This document shows, piece by piece, positions 22,077-36,892 of a DNA stretch of 64,000 nt (the first letter of the stretch is position 1; the number at the start of each line of letters is the position of its first letter). The stretch is taken from contig CM056581.1 of the NCBI GenBank assembly GCA_029721435.1, positions 71,162,712 through 71,226,711 of the forward strand, read 5' to 3'. The position numbers were made by a program, and so were the translations under genes. The DNA is from Gymnothorax reevesii (taxonomy: Eukaryota > Chordata > Actinopteri > Anguilliformes > Muraenidae). Below the pieces are notes generated by a model, which was given only the letters and a program-made list of their open reading frames with translations, made no database searches and was not told where the DNA came from.

Positions 22077-25000
22077 GAATGAAAATTTTTGACATGCAGA
22101 AGTTAAAAAAAAAAAAGTTTTTAAAAAAGTGTATATCTTCACTTCAGAGACTAATATTCACTTCCAATAGGCCATACAAGCACATTGGAAAAATTGGTGG
22201 CATATATGCAGTGCAACAGAGATCTGAAGCATTTTCCAGGCCAGATACACGCAGAGATTCACATTCTGAGCTTAAAACCTCAAAGAAGCGTGTTTTCATG
22301 AAAGAGCGTATGGAGACAATATCAGCGCTCTAGCTCGCTTCCCTAAGAAGATAGCAGCCAATTCACTCCTATTTAGTCATACAGTGAAAATTCACTCATG
22401 TTTGTCACTTTCCCACTGATTTACACACAGAATGAAAATTTTTGACTTGCAGAAGTTAAAAAAAAGAAAGTTTTTAAAAAAGTGTATATCTTCACTACAG
22501 AGACTCATATTCACTTCCAATAGGCCATAAAAACACATTGGAAAAATGGATGGCATATATGCAGTGCCACAGTGATCTGAAGCATTTCCCAGGCCAGATT
22601 TACGCAGAGATTCACATTCTGAGCTTAAAACCTCAAAGAAGCGTGTTTTCATGAAAGAGCGTATGGAGACAATATCAGCGCTCTAGCTCGCTTCCTTAAG
22701 AAGATAGAAGCCAATTCACTCCTATTTAGTCATACAGTGAAAATTCACTCATGTTTGTCACTTCCCCACTGATTTACACACAGAATGAAAATTTTTGACA
22801 TGCAGAAGTTAAAAAAAAGAAAGTTTTTAAAAAAGTGTATATCTTCACTACAGAGACTCATATTCACTTCCAATAGGCCATAAAAACACATTGGAAAAAT
22901 GGATGGCATATATGCAGTGCAACAGTGATCTGAAGCATTTCCCAGGCCAGATACACGCAGAGATTCACATTCTGAGCTTAAAACCTCAAAGAAGCGTGTT
23001 TTCATGAAAGAGCGTATGGAGAGAATATCAGCGCTCTAGCTCGCTTCCCTAAGAAGATAGCAGCCAATTCACTCCTATTTAGTCATACAGTGAAAATTCA
23101 CTCATGTTTGTCACTTTCCCACTGATTTACACACAGAATGAAAATTTTTGACTTGCAGAAGTTAAAAAAAAGAAAGTTTTTAAAAAAGTGTATATCTTCA
23201 CTACAGAGACTCATATTCACTTCCAATAGGCCATAAAAACACATTGGAAAAATGGATGGCATATATGCAGTGCCACAGTGATCTGAAGCATTTCCCAGGC
23301 CAGATACACGCAGAGATTCACATTCTGAGCTTAAAACCTCAAAGAAGCGTGTTTTCATGAAAGAGCGTATGGAGACAATATCAGCGCTCTAGCTCGCTTC
23401 CTTAAGAAGATAGAAGCCAATTCACTCCTATTTAGTCATACAGTGAAAATTCACTCATGTTTGTCACTTTCCCACTGATTTACACACAGAATGAAAATTT
23501 TTGACATGCAGAAGTTAAAAAAAAGAAAGTTTTTAAAAAAGTGTATATCTTCACTACAGAGACTCATATTCACTTCCAATAGGCCATAAAAACACATTGG
23601 AAAAATGGATGGCATATATGCAGTGCAACAGTGATCTGAAGCATTTCCCAGGCCAGATACACGCAGAGATTCACATTCTGAGCTTAAAACCTCATGAAGC
23701 GTGTTTTCATGAAAGAGCGTATGGAGACAATATCAGCGCTCTAGCTCGCTTCCTTAAGAAGATAGAAGCCAATTCACTCCTATTTAGTCATACAGTGAAA
23801 ATTCACTCATGTTTGTCACTTCCCCACTGATTTACACACAGAATGAAAATTTTTGACATGCAGAAGTTAAAAAAAAGAAAGTTTTTAAAAAAGTGTATAT
23901 CTTCACTACAGAGACTCATATTCACTTCCAATAGGCCATAAAAACACATTGGAAAAATGGATGGCATATATGCAGTGCAACAGTGATCTGAAGCATTTCC
24001 CAGGCCAGATACACGCAGAGATTCACATTCTGAGCTTAAAACCTCAAAGAAGCGTGTTTTCATGAAAGAGCGTATGGAGACAATATCAGCGCTCTAGCTC
24101 GCTTCCCTAAGAAGATAGCAGCCAATTCACTCCTATTTAGTCATACAGTGAAAATTCACTCATGTTTGTCACTTTCCCACTGATTTACACACAGAATGAA
24201 AATTTTTGACATGCAGAAGTTAAAAAAAAGAAAGTTTTTAAAAAAGTGTATATCTTCACTACAGAGACTCATATTCACTTCCAATAGGCCATAAAAACAC
24301 ATTGGAAAAATGGATGGCATATATGCAGTGCAACAGTGATCTGAAGCATTTCCCAGGCCAGATACACGCAGAGATTCACATTCTGAGCTTAAAACCTCAA
24401 AGTAGCGTGTTTTCATGAAAGAGCGTATGGAGACAATATCAGCGCTCTAGGTCGCTTCCTTAAGAAGATAGCAGCCAATTCACTCCTATTTAGTCATACA
24501 GTGAAAATTCACTCATGTTTGTCACTTTCCCACTGATTTACACACAGAATGAAAATTTTTGACATGCAGAAGTTAAAAAAAAGAAAGTTTTTAAAAAAGT
24601 GTATATCTTCACTACAGAGACTCATATTCACTTCCAATAGGCCATAAAAACACATTGGAAAAATGGATGGCATATATGCAGTGCAACAGTGATCTGAAGC
24701 ATTTCCCAGGCCAGATACACGCAGAGATTCACATTCTGAGCTTAAAACCTCAAAGTAGCGTGTTTTCATGAAAGAGCGTATGGAGACAATATCAGCGCTC
24801 TAGGTCGCTTCCTTAAGAAGATAGCAGCCAATTCACTCCTATTTAGTCATACAGTGAAAATTCACTCATGTTTGTCACTTTCCCACTGATTTACACACAG
24901 AATGAAAATTTTTGACATGCAGAAGTTAAAAAAAAGAAAGTTTTTAAAAAAGTGTATATCTTCACTACAGAGACTCATATTCACTTCCAATAGGCCATAC

Positions 25001-28000
25001 AAGCAAATTGGACAAATTGCTGCCATATATGCAGTGCACAGTGATCTGAAGCATTTCCCAGCCCAGATACACGAACAGATTCACTTTCTGAGATTAAAAC
25101 CTAGAAAAAGCGTGTTTTCATGAAAGAGCGTATGGAGACAATATCAGCGCTCTAGCTCGCTTCCTTAAGAAGATAGCAGCCAATTCACTCCTATTTAGTC
25201 ATACAGTGAAAATTCACTCATGTTTGTCACTTTCCCACTGATTTACACACAGAATGAAAATTTTTGACATGCAGAAGTTAAAAAAAAGAAAGTTTTTAAA
25301 AAAGTGTATATCTTCACTACAGAGACTCATATTCACTTCCAATAGGCCATAAAAACACATTGGAAAAATGGATGGCATATATGCAGTGCAACAGTGATCT
25401 GAAGCATTTCCCAGGCCAGATACACGCAGAGATTCACATTCTGAGCTTAAAACCTCAAAGAAGCGTGTTTTCATGAAAGAGCGTATGGAGACAATATCAG
25501 CGCTCTAGCTCGCTTCCTTAAGAAGATAGCAGCCAATTCACACCTATTTAGTCATACAGTGAAAATTCACTCATGTTTGTCACTTTCCCACTGATTTACA
25601 CACGGATTGAAACTTTTTGACAAGCAGAAGTAAAAAAAAAAGAAAGTTTTTAAAAAAGTGCATATCTTCACTTCAGAGACTCATATTCACTTCCAATAGG
25701 CCATACAAGCAAATTGGACAAATTGCTGCCATATATGCAGTGCACAGTGATCTGAAGCATTTCCCAGCCCAGATACACGAACAGATTCACTTTCTGAGCT
25801 TAAAACCTAGAAGAAGCGTGTTTTCATGAAAGAGCGTATGGAGACAATATCAGCGCTCTAGCTCGCTTCCTTAAGAAGATAGCAGCCAATTCACTCCTAT
25901 TTAGTCATACAGTGAAAATTCACTCATGTTTGTCACTTTCCCACTGATTTACACACAGAATGAAAATTTTTGACATGCAGAAGTTAAAAAAAAAAAAGTT
26001 TTTAAAAAAGTGTATATCTTCACTTCAGAGACTAATATTCACTTCCAATAGGCCATACAAGCACATTGGAAAAATTGGTGGCATATATGCAGTGCAACAG
26101 AGATCTGAAGCATTTCCCAGGCCAGATACACGCAGAGATTCACATTCTGAGCTTAAAACCTCAAAGAAGCGTGTTTTCATGAAAGAGCGTATGGAGACAA
26201 TATCAGCGCTCTAGCTCGCTTCCCTAAGAAGATAGCAGCCAATTCACTCCTATTTAGTCATACAGTGAAAATTCACTCATGTTTGTCACTTTCCCACTGA
26301 TTTACACACAGAATGAAAATTTTTGACATGCAGAAGTTAAAAAAAAAAAAGTTTTTAAAAAAGTGTATATCTTCACTTCAGAGACTAATATTCACTTCCA
26401 ATAGGCCATACAAGCACATTGGAAAAATTGGTGGCATATATGCAGTGCAACAGAGATCTGAAGCATTTTCCAGGCCAGATACACGCAGAGATTCACATTC
26501 TGAGCTTAAAACCTCAAAGAAGCGTGTTTTCATGAAAGAGCGTATGGAGACAATATCAGCGCTCTAGCTCGCTTCCCTAAGAAGATAGCAGCCAATTCAC
26601 TCCTATTTAGTCATACAGTGAAAATTCACTCATGTTTGTCACTTTCCCACTGATTTACACACAGAATGAAAATTTTTGACTTGCAGAAGTTAAAAAAAAG
26701 AAAGTTTTTAAAAAAGTGTATATCTTCACTACAGAGACTCATATTCACTTCCAATAGGCCATAAAAACACATTGGAAAAATGGATGGCATATATGCAGTG
26801 CCACAGTGATCTGAAGCATTTCCCAGGCCAGATACACGCAGAGATTCACATTCTGAGCTTAAAACCTCATGAAGCGTGTTTTCATGAAAGAGCGTATGGA
26901 GACAATATCAGCGCTCTAGCTCGCTTCCTTAAGAAGATAGAAGCCAATTCACTCCTATTTAGTCATACAGTGAAAATTCACTCATGTTTGTCACTTCCCC
27001 ACTGATTTACACACAGAATGAAAATTTTTGACATGCAGAAGTTAAAAAAAAGAAAGTTTTTAAAAAAGTGTATATCTTCACTACAGAGACTCATATTCAC
27101 TTCCAATAGGCCATAAAAACACATTGGAAAAATGGATGGCATATATGCAGTGCAACAGTGATCTGAAGCATTTCCCAGGCCAGATACACGCAGAGATTCA
27201 CATTCTGAGCTTAAAACCTCAAAGAAGCGTGTTTTCATGAAAGAGCGTATGGAGAGAATATCAGCGCTCTAGCTCGCTTCCCTAAGAAGATAGCAGCCAA
27301 TTCACTCCTATTTAGTCATACAGTGAAAATTCACTCATGTTTGTCACTTTCCCACTGATTTACACACAGAATGAAAATTTTTGACTTGCAGAAGTTAAAA
27401 AAAAGAAAGTTTTTAAAAAAGTGTATATCTTCACTACAGAGACTCATATTCACTTCCAATAGGCCATAAAAACACATTGGAAAAATGGATGGCATATATG
27501 CAGTGCCACAGTGATCTGAAGCATTTCCCAGGCCAGATACACGCAGAGATTCACATTCTGAGCTTAAAACCTCAAAGAAGCGTGTTTTCATGAAAGAGCG
27601 TATGGAGACAATATCAGCGCTCTAGCTCGCTTCCTTAAGAAGATAGAAGCCAATTCACTCCTATTTAGTCATACAGTGAAAATTCACTCATGTTTGTCAC
27701 TTTCCCACTGATTTACACACAGAATGATAATTTTTGACATGCAGAAGTTAAAAAAAAGAAAGTTTTTAAAAAAGTGTATATCTTCACTACAGAGACTCAT
27801 ATTCACTTCCAATAGGCCATAAAAACACATTGGAAAAATGGATGGCATATATGCAGTGCAACAGTGATCTGAAGCATTTCCCAGGCCAGATACACGCAGA
27901 GATTCACATTCTGAGCTTAAAACCTCATGAAGCGTGTTTTCATGAAAGAGCGTATGGAGACAATATCAGCGCTCTAGCTCGCTTCCTTAAGAAGATAGAA

Positions 28001-31000
28001 GCCAATTCACTCCTATTTAGTCATACAGTGAAAATTCACTCATGTTTGTCACTTCCCCACTGATTTACACACAGAATGAAAATTTTTGACATGCAGAAGT
28101 TAAAAAAAAGAAAGTTTTTAAAAAAGTGTATATCTTCACTACAGAGACTCATATTCACTTCCAATAGGCCATAAAAACACATTGGAAAAATGGATGGCAT
28201 ATATGCAGTGCAACAGTGATCTGAAGCATTTCCCAGGCCAGATACACGCAGAGATTCACATTCTGAGCTTAAAACCTCAAAGAAGCGTGTTTTCATGAAA
28301 GAGCGTATGGAGACAATATCAGCGCTCTAGCTCGCTTCCCTAAGAAGATAGCAGCCAATTCACTCCTATTTAGTCATACAGTGAAAATTCACTCATGTTT
28401 GTCACTTTCCCACTGATTTACACACAGAATGAAAATTTTTGACATGCAGAAGTTAAAAAAAAAAAAGTTTTTAAAAAAGTGTATATCTTCACTTCAGAGA
28501 CTAATATTCACTTCCAATAGGCCATACAAGCACATTGGAAAAATTGGTGGCATATATGCAGTGCAACAGAGATCTGAAGCATTTTCCAGGCCAGATACAC
28601 GCAGAGATTCACATTCTGAGCTTAAAACCTCAAAGAAGCGTGTTTTCATGAAAGAGCGTATGGAGACAATATCAGCGCTCTAGCTCGCTTCCCTAAGAAG
28701 ATAGCAGCCAATTCACTCCTATTTAGTCATACAGTGAAAATTCACTCATGTTTGTCACTTTCCCACTGATTTACACACAGAATGAAAATTTTTGACTTGC
28801 AGAAGTTAAAAAAAAGAAAGTTTTTAAAAAAGTGTATATCTTCACTACAGAGACTCATATTCACTTCCAATAGGCCATAAAAACACATTGGAAAAATGGA
28901 TGGCATATATGCAGTGCCACAGTGATCTGAAGCATTTCCCAGGCCAGATTTACGCAGAGATTCACATTCTGAGCTTAAAACCTCAAAGAAGCGTGTTTTC
29001 ATGAAAGAGCGTATGGAGACAATATCAGCGCTCTAGCTCGCTTCCTTAAGAAGATAGAAGCCAATTCACTCCTATTTAGTCATACAGTGAAAATTCACTC
29101 ATGTTTGTCACTTTCCCACTGATTTACACACAGAATGAAAATTTTTGACATGCAGAAGTTAAAAAAAAGAAAGTTTTTAAAAAAGTGTATATCTTCACTA
29201 CAGAGACTCATATTCACTTCCAATAGGCCATAAAAACACATTGGAAAAATGGATGGCATATATGCAGTGCAACAGTGATCTGAAGCATTTCCCAGGCCAG
29301 ATACACGCAGAGATTCACATTCTGAGCTTAAAACCTCATGAAGCGTGTTTTCATGAAAGAGCGTATGGAGACAATATCAGCGCTCTAGCTCGCTTCCTTA
29401 AGAAGATAGAAGCCAATTCACTCCTATTTAGTCATACAGTGAAAATTCACTCATGTTTGTCACTTCCCCACTGATTTACACACAGAATGAAAATTTTTGA
29501 CATGCAGAAGTTAAAAAAAAGAAAGTTTTTAAAAAAGTGTATATCTTCACTACAGAGACTCATATTCACTTCCAATAGGCCATAAAAACACATTGGAAAA
29601 ATGGATGGCATATATGCAGTGCAACAGTGATCTGAAGCATTTCCCAGGCCAGATACACGCAGAGATTCACATTCTGAGCTTAAAACCTCAAAGAAGCGTG
29701 TTTTCATGAAAGAGCGTATGGAGAGAATATCAGCGCTCTAGCTCGCTTCCCTAAGAAGATAGCAGCCAATTCACTCCTATTTAGTCATACAGTGAAAATT
29801 AACTCATGTTTGTCACTTTCCCACTGATTTACACACAGAATGAAAATTTTTGACTTGCAGAAGTTAAAAAAAAGAAAGTTTTTAAAAAAGTGTATATCTT
29901 CACTACAGAGACTCATATTCACTTCCAATAGGCCATAAAAACACATTGGAAAAATGGATGGCATATATGCAGTGCCACAGTGATCTGAAGCATTTCCCAG
30001 GCCAGATACACGCAGAGATTCACATTCTGAGCTTAAAACCTCAAAGAAGCGTGTTTTCATGAAAGAGCGTATGGAGACAATATCAGCGCTCTAGCTCGCT
30101 TCCCTAAGAAGATAGCAGCCAATTCACTCCTATTTAGTCATACAGTGAAAATTCACTCATGTTTGTCACTTTCCCACTGATTTACACACAGAATGAAAAT
30201 TTTTGACATGCAGAAGTTAAAAAAAAAAAAGTTTTTAAAAAAGTGTATATCTTCACTTCAGAGACTAATATTCACTTCCAATAGGCCATACAAGCACATT
30301 GGAAAAATTGGTGGCATATATGCAGTGCAACAGAGATCTGAAGCATTTTCCAGGCCAGATACACGCAGAGATTCACATTCTGAGCTTAAAACCTCAAAGA
30401 AGCGTGTTTTCATGAAAGAGCGTATGGAGACAATATCAGCGCTCTAGCTCGCTTCCCTAAGAAGATAGCAGCCAATTCACTCCTATTTAGTCATACAGTG
30501 AAAATTCACTCATGTTTGTCACTTTCCCACTGATTTACACACAGAATGAAAATTTTTGACTTGCAGAAGTTAAAAAAAAGAAAGTTTTTAAAAAAGTGTA
30601 TATCTTCACTACAGAGACTCATATTCACTTCCAATAGGCCATAAAAACACATTGGAAAAATGGATGGCATATATGCAGTGCCACAGTGATCTGAAGCATT
30701 TCCCAGGCCAGATACACGCAGAGATTCACATTCTGAGCTTAAAACCTCATGAAGCGTGTTTTCATGAAAGAGCGTATGGAGACAATATCAGCGCTCTAGC
30801 TCGCTTCCTTAAGAAGATAGAAGCCAATTCACTCCTATTTAGTCATACAGTGAAAATTCACTCATGTTTGTCACTTCCCCACTGATTTACACACAGAATG
30901 AAAATTTTTGACATGCAGAAGTTAAAAAAAAGAAAGTTTTTAAAAAAGTGTATATCTTCACTACAGAGACTCATATTCACTTCCAATAGGCCATAAAAAC

Positions 31001-31601
31001 ACATTGGAAAAATGGATGGCATATATGCAGTGCAACAGTGATCTGAAGCATTTCCCAGGCCAGATACACGCAGAGATTCACATTCTGAGCTTAAAACCTC
31101 AAAGAAGCGTGTTTTCATGAAAGAGCGTATGGAGAGAATATCAGCGCTCTAGCTCGCTTCCCTAAGAAGATAGCAGCCAATTCACTCCTATTTAGTCATA
31201 CAGTGAAAATTCACTCATGTTTGTCACTTTCCCACTGATTTACACACAGAATGAAAATTTTTGACTTGCAGAAGTTAAAAAAAAGAAAGTTTTTAAAAAA
31301 GTGTATATCTTCACTACAGAGACTCATATTCACTTCCAATAGGCCATAAAAACACATTGGAAAAATGGATGGCATATATGCAGTGCCACAGTGATCTGAA
31401 GCATTTCCCAGGCCAGATACACGCAGAGATTCACATTCTGAGCTTAAAACCTCAAAGAAGCGTGTTTTCATGAAAGAGCGTATGGAGACAATATCAGCGC
31501 TCTAGCTCGCTTCCTTAAGAAGATAGAAGCCAATTCACTCCTATTTAGTCATACAGTGAAAATTCACTCATGTTTGTCACTTTCCCACTGATTTACACAC
31601 A
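22077..31601. repeat. 28-monomer higher-order repeat, copy 2 (27 monomers matched)
   Basis: Directly abuts copy 1 and repeats it variant for variant, including the rare AATGATAATTTTTG near 27725, TCACACCTATTT near 25538 and AAAATTAACTCATG near 29795. I saw very few differences between the copies, so the duplication is recent or has been homogenised. Matching stops in the 28th monomer. Confidence 0.92.
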
Positions 31602-32306
31602 GAATGAAAATTTTTGACATGCAGAAGTTAAAAAAAAGAAAGTTTTTAAAAAAGTGTATATCTTCACTACAGAGACTCATATTCACTTCCAATAGGCCAT
31701 AAAAACACATTGGAAAAATGGATGGCATATATGCAGTGCAACAGTGATCTGAAGCATTTCCCAGGCCAGATACACGCAGAGATTCACATTCTGAGCTTAA
31801 AACCTCATGAAGCGTGTTTTCATGAAAGAGCGTATGGAGACAATATCAGCGCTCTAGCTCGCTTCCTTAAGAAGATAGAAGCCAATTCACTCCTATTTAG
31901 TCATACAGTGAAAATTCACTCATGTTTGTCACTTCCCCACTGATTTACACACAGAATGAAAATTTTTGACATGCAGAAGTTAAAAAAAAGAAAGTTTTTA
32001 AAAAAGTGTATATCTTCACTACAGAGACTCATATTCACTTCCAATAGGCCATAAAAACACATTGGAAAAATGGATGGCATATATGCAGTGCAACAGTGAT
32101 CTGAAGCATTTCCCAGGCCAGATACACGCAGAGATTCACATTCTGAGCTTAAAACCTCAAAGAAGCGTGTTTTCATGAAAGAGCGTATGGAGACAATATC
32201 AGCGCTCTAGCTCGCTTCCCTAAGAAGATAGCAGCCAATTCACTCCTATTTAGTCATACAGTGAAAATTCACTCATGTTTGTCACTTTCCCACTGATTTA
32301 CACACA

Positions 32307-35300
32307 GAATGAAAATTTTTGACATGCAGAAGTTAAAAAAAAAAAAGTTTTTAAAAAAGTGTATATCTTCACTTCAGAGACTAATATTCACTTCCAATAG
32401 GCCATACAAGCACATTGGAAAAATTGGTGGCATATATGCAGTGCAACAGAGATCTGAAGCATTTTCCAGGCCAGATACACGCAGAGATTCACATTCTGAG
32501 CTTAAAACCTCAAAGAAGCGTGTTTTCATGAAAGAGCGTATGGAGACAATATCAGCGCTCTAGCTCGCTTCCCTAAGAAGATAGCAGCCAATTCACTCCT
32601 ATTTAGTCATACAGTGAAAATTCACTCATGTTTGTCACTTTCCCACTGATTTACACACAGAATGAAAATTTTTGACTTGCAGAAGTTAAAAAAAAGAAAG
32701 TTTTTAAAAAAGTGTATATCTTCACTACAGAGACTCATATTCACTTCCAATAGGCCATAAAAACACATTGGAAAAATGGATGGCATATATGCAGTGCCAC
32801 AGTGATCTGAAGCATTTCCCAGGCCAGATTTACGCAGAGATTCACATTCTGAGCTTAAAACCTCAAAGAAGCGTGTTTTCATGAAAGAGCGTATGGAGAC
32901 AATATCAGCGCTCTAGCTCGCTTCCTTAAGAAGATAGAAGCCAATTCACTCCTATTTAGTCATACAGTGAAAATTCACTCATGTTTGTCACTTTCCCACT
33001 GATTTACACACAGAATGAAAATTTTTGACATGCAGAAGTTAAAAAAAAGAAAGTTTTTAAAAAAGTGTATATCTTCACTACAGAGACTCATATTCACTTC
33101 CAATAGGCCATAAAAACACATTGGAAAAATGGATGGCATATATGCAGTGCAACAGTGATCTGAAGCATTTCCCAGGCCAGATACACGCAGAGATTCACAT
33201 TCTGAGCTTAAAACCTCATGAAGCGTGTTTTCATGAAAGAGCGTATGGAGACAATATCAGCGCTCTAGCTCGCTTCCTTAAGAAGATAGAAGCCAATTCA
33301 CTCCTATTTAGTCATACAGTGAAAATTCACTCATGTTTGTCACTTCCCCACTGATTTACACACAGAATGAAAATTTTTGACATGCAGAAGTTAAAAAAAA
33401 GAAAGTTTTTAAAAAAGTGTATATCTTCACTACAGAGACTCATATTCACTTCCAATAGGCCATAAAAACACATTGGAAAAATGGATGGCATATATGCAGT
33501 GCAACAGTGATCTGAAGCATTTCCCAGGCCAGATACACGCAGAGATTCACATTCTGAGCTTAAAACCTCAAAGAAGCGTGTTTTCATGAAAGAGCGTATG
33601 GAGAGAATATCAGCGCTCTAGCTCGCTTCCCTAAGAAGATAGCAGCCAATTCACTCCTATTTAGTCATACAGTGAAAATTCACTCATGTTTGTCACTTTC
33701 CCACTGATTTACACACAGAATGAAAATTTTTGACTTGCAGAAGTTAAAAAAAAGAAAGTTTTTAAAAAAGTGTATATCTTCACTACAGAGACTCATATTC
33801 ACTTCCAATAGGCCATAAAAACACATTGGAAAAATGGATGGCATATATGCAGTGCCACAGTGATCTGAAGCATTTCCCAGGCCAGATACACGCAGAGATT
33901 CACATTCTGAGCTTAAAACCTCAAAGAAGCGTGTTTTCATGAAAGAGCGTATGGAGACAATATCAGCGCTCTAGCTCGCTTCCTTAAGAAGATAGAAGCC
34001 AATTCACTCCTATTTAGTCATACAGTGAAAATTCACTCATGTTTGTCACTTCCCCACTGATTTACACACAGAATGAAAATTTTTGACATGCAGAAGTTAA
34101 AAAAAAGAAAGTTTTTAAAAAAGTGTATATCTTCACTACAGAGACTCATATTCACTTCCAATAGGCCATAAAAACACATTGGAAAAATGGATGGCATATA
34201 TGCAGTGCAACAGTGATCTGAAGCATTTCCCAGGCCAGATACACGCAGAGATTCACATTCTGAGCTTAAAACCTCATGAAGCGTGTTTTCATGAAAGAGC
34301 GTATGGAGACAATATCAGCGCTCTAGCTCGCTTCCTTAAGAAGATAGAAGCCAATTCACTCCTATTTAGTCATACAGTGAAAATTCACTCATGTTTGTCA
34401 CTTCCCCACTGATTTACACACAGAATGAAAATTTTTGACATGCAGAAGTTAAAAAAAAGAAAGTTTTTAAAAAAGTGTATATCTTCACTACAGAGACTCA
34501 TATTCACTTCCAATAGGCCATAAAAACACATTGGAAAAATGGATGGCATATATGCAGTGCAACAGTGATCTGAAGCATTTCCCAGGCCAGATACACGCAG
34601 AGATTCACATTCTGAGCTTAAAACCTCAAAGAAGCGTGTTTTCATGAAAGAGCGTATGGAGACAATATCAGCGCTCTAGCTCGCTTCCCTAAGAAGATAG
34701 CAGCCAATTCACTCCTATTTAGTCATACAGTGAAAATTCACTCATGTTTGTCACTTTCCCACTGATTTACACACAGAATGAAAATTTTTGACATGCAGAA
34801 GTTAAAAAAAAGAAAGTTTTTAAAAAAGTGTATATCTTCACTACAGAGACTCATATTCACTTCCAATAGGCCATAAAAACACATTGGAAAAATGGATGGC
34901 ATATATGCAGTGCAACAGTGATCTGAAGCATTTCCCAGGCCAGATACACGCAGAGATTCACATTCTGAGCTTAAAACCTCAAAGTAGCGTGTTTTCATGA
35001 AAGAGCGTATGGAGACAATATCAGCGCTCTAGGTCGCTTCCTTAAGAAGATAGCAGCCAATTCACTCCTATTTAGTCATACAGTGAAAATTCACTCATGT
35101 TTGTCACTTTCCCACTGATTTACACACAGAATGAAAATTTTTGACATGCAGAAGTTAAAAAAAAGAAAGTTTTTAAAAAAGTGTATATCTTCACAACAGA
35201 GACTCATATTCACTTCCAATAGGCCATAAAAACACATTGGAAAAATGGATGGCATATATGCAGTGCAACAGTGATCTGAAGCATTTCCCAGGCCAGATAC

Positions 35301-36892
35301 ACGCAGAGATTCACATTCTGAGCTTAAAACCTCAAAGTAGCGTGTTTTCATGAAAGAGCGTATGGAGACAATATCAGCGCTCTAGGTCGCTTCCTTAAGA
35401 AGATAGCAGCCAATTCACTCCTATTTAGTCATACAGTGAAAATTCACTCATGTTTGTCACTTTCCCACTGATTTACACACAGAATGAAAATTTTTGACAT
35501 GCAGAAGTTAAAAAAAAGAAAGTTTTTAAAAAAGTGTATATCTTCACTACAGAGACTCATATTCACTTCCAATAGGCCATACAAGCAAATTGGACAAATT
35601 GCTGCCATATATGCAGTGCACAGTGATCTGAAGCATTTCCCAGCCCCGATACACGAACAGATTCACTTTCTGAGATTAAAACCTAGAAAAAGCGTGTTTT
35701 CATGAAAGAGCGTATGGAGACAATATCAGCGCTCTAGCTCGCTTCCTTAAGAAGATAGCAGCCAATTCACTCCTATTTAGTCATACAGTGAAAATTCACT
35801 CATGTTTGTCACTTTCCCACTGATTTACACACAGAATGAAAATTTTTGACATGCAGAAGTTAAAAAAAAGAAAGTTTTTAAAAAAGTGTATATCTTCACT
35901 ACAGAGACTCATATTCACTTCCAATAGGCCATAAAAACACATTGGAAAAATGGATGGCATATATGCAGTGCAACAGTGATCTGAAGCATTTCCCAGGCCA
36001 GATACACGCAGAGATTCACATTCTGAGCTTAAAACCTCAAAGAAGCGTGTTTTCATGAAAGAGCGTATGGAGACAATATCAGCGCTCTAGCTCGCTTCCT
36101 TCAGAAGATAGCAGCCAATTCACACCTATTTAGTCATACAGTGAAAATTCACTCATGTTTGTCACTTTCCCACTGATTTACACACGGATTGAAACTTTTT
36201 GACAAGCAGAAGTAAAAAAAAAAGAAAGTTTTTAAAAAAGTGCATATCTTCACTTCAGAGACTCATATTCACTTCCAATAGGCCATACAAGCAAATTGGA
36301 CAAATTGCTGCCATATATGCAGTGCACAGTGATCTGAAGCATTTCCCAGCCCAGATACACGAACAGATTCACTTTCTGAGCTTAAAACCTAGAAGAAGCG
36401 TGTTTTCATGAAAGAGCGTATGGAGACAATATCAGCGCTCTAGCTCGCTTCCTTAAGAAGATAGCAGCCAATTCACTCCTATTTAGTCATACAGTGAAAA
36501 TTCACTCATGTTTGTCACTTTCCCACTGATTTACACACAGAATGAAAATTTTTGACATGCAGAAGTTAAAAAAAAAAAAGTTTTTAAAAAAGTGTATATC
36601 TTCACTTCAGAGACTAATATTCACTTCCAATAGGCCATACAAGCACATTGGAAAAATTGGTGGCATATATGCAGTGCAACAGAGATCTGAAGCATTTCCC
36701 AGGCCAGATACACGCAGAGATTCACATTCTGAGCTTAAAACCTCAAAGAAGCGTGTTTTCATGAAAGAGCGTATGGAGACAATATCAGCGCTCTAGCTCG
36801 CTTCCCTAAGAAGATAGCAGCCAATTCACTCCTATTTAGTCATACAGTGAAAATTCACTCATGTTTGTCACTTTCCCACTGATTTACACACA
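32307..36892. repeat. Partial third copy of the 28-monomer repeat (13 monomers)
   Basis: Repeats the start of copies 1 and 2 (C, CAGATTTACGC monomer and so on, to the C monomer at 36540) at offset 10230 and then 10582 relative to copy 2. It contains an extra CATGAAG monomer (near 33010) after the CAGATTTACGC monomer, an arrangement otherwise found at 18.9-19.6 kb, and one more before 34.4 kb. It is therefore a mosaic of two parts of the long unit. Confidence 0.82.
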
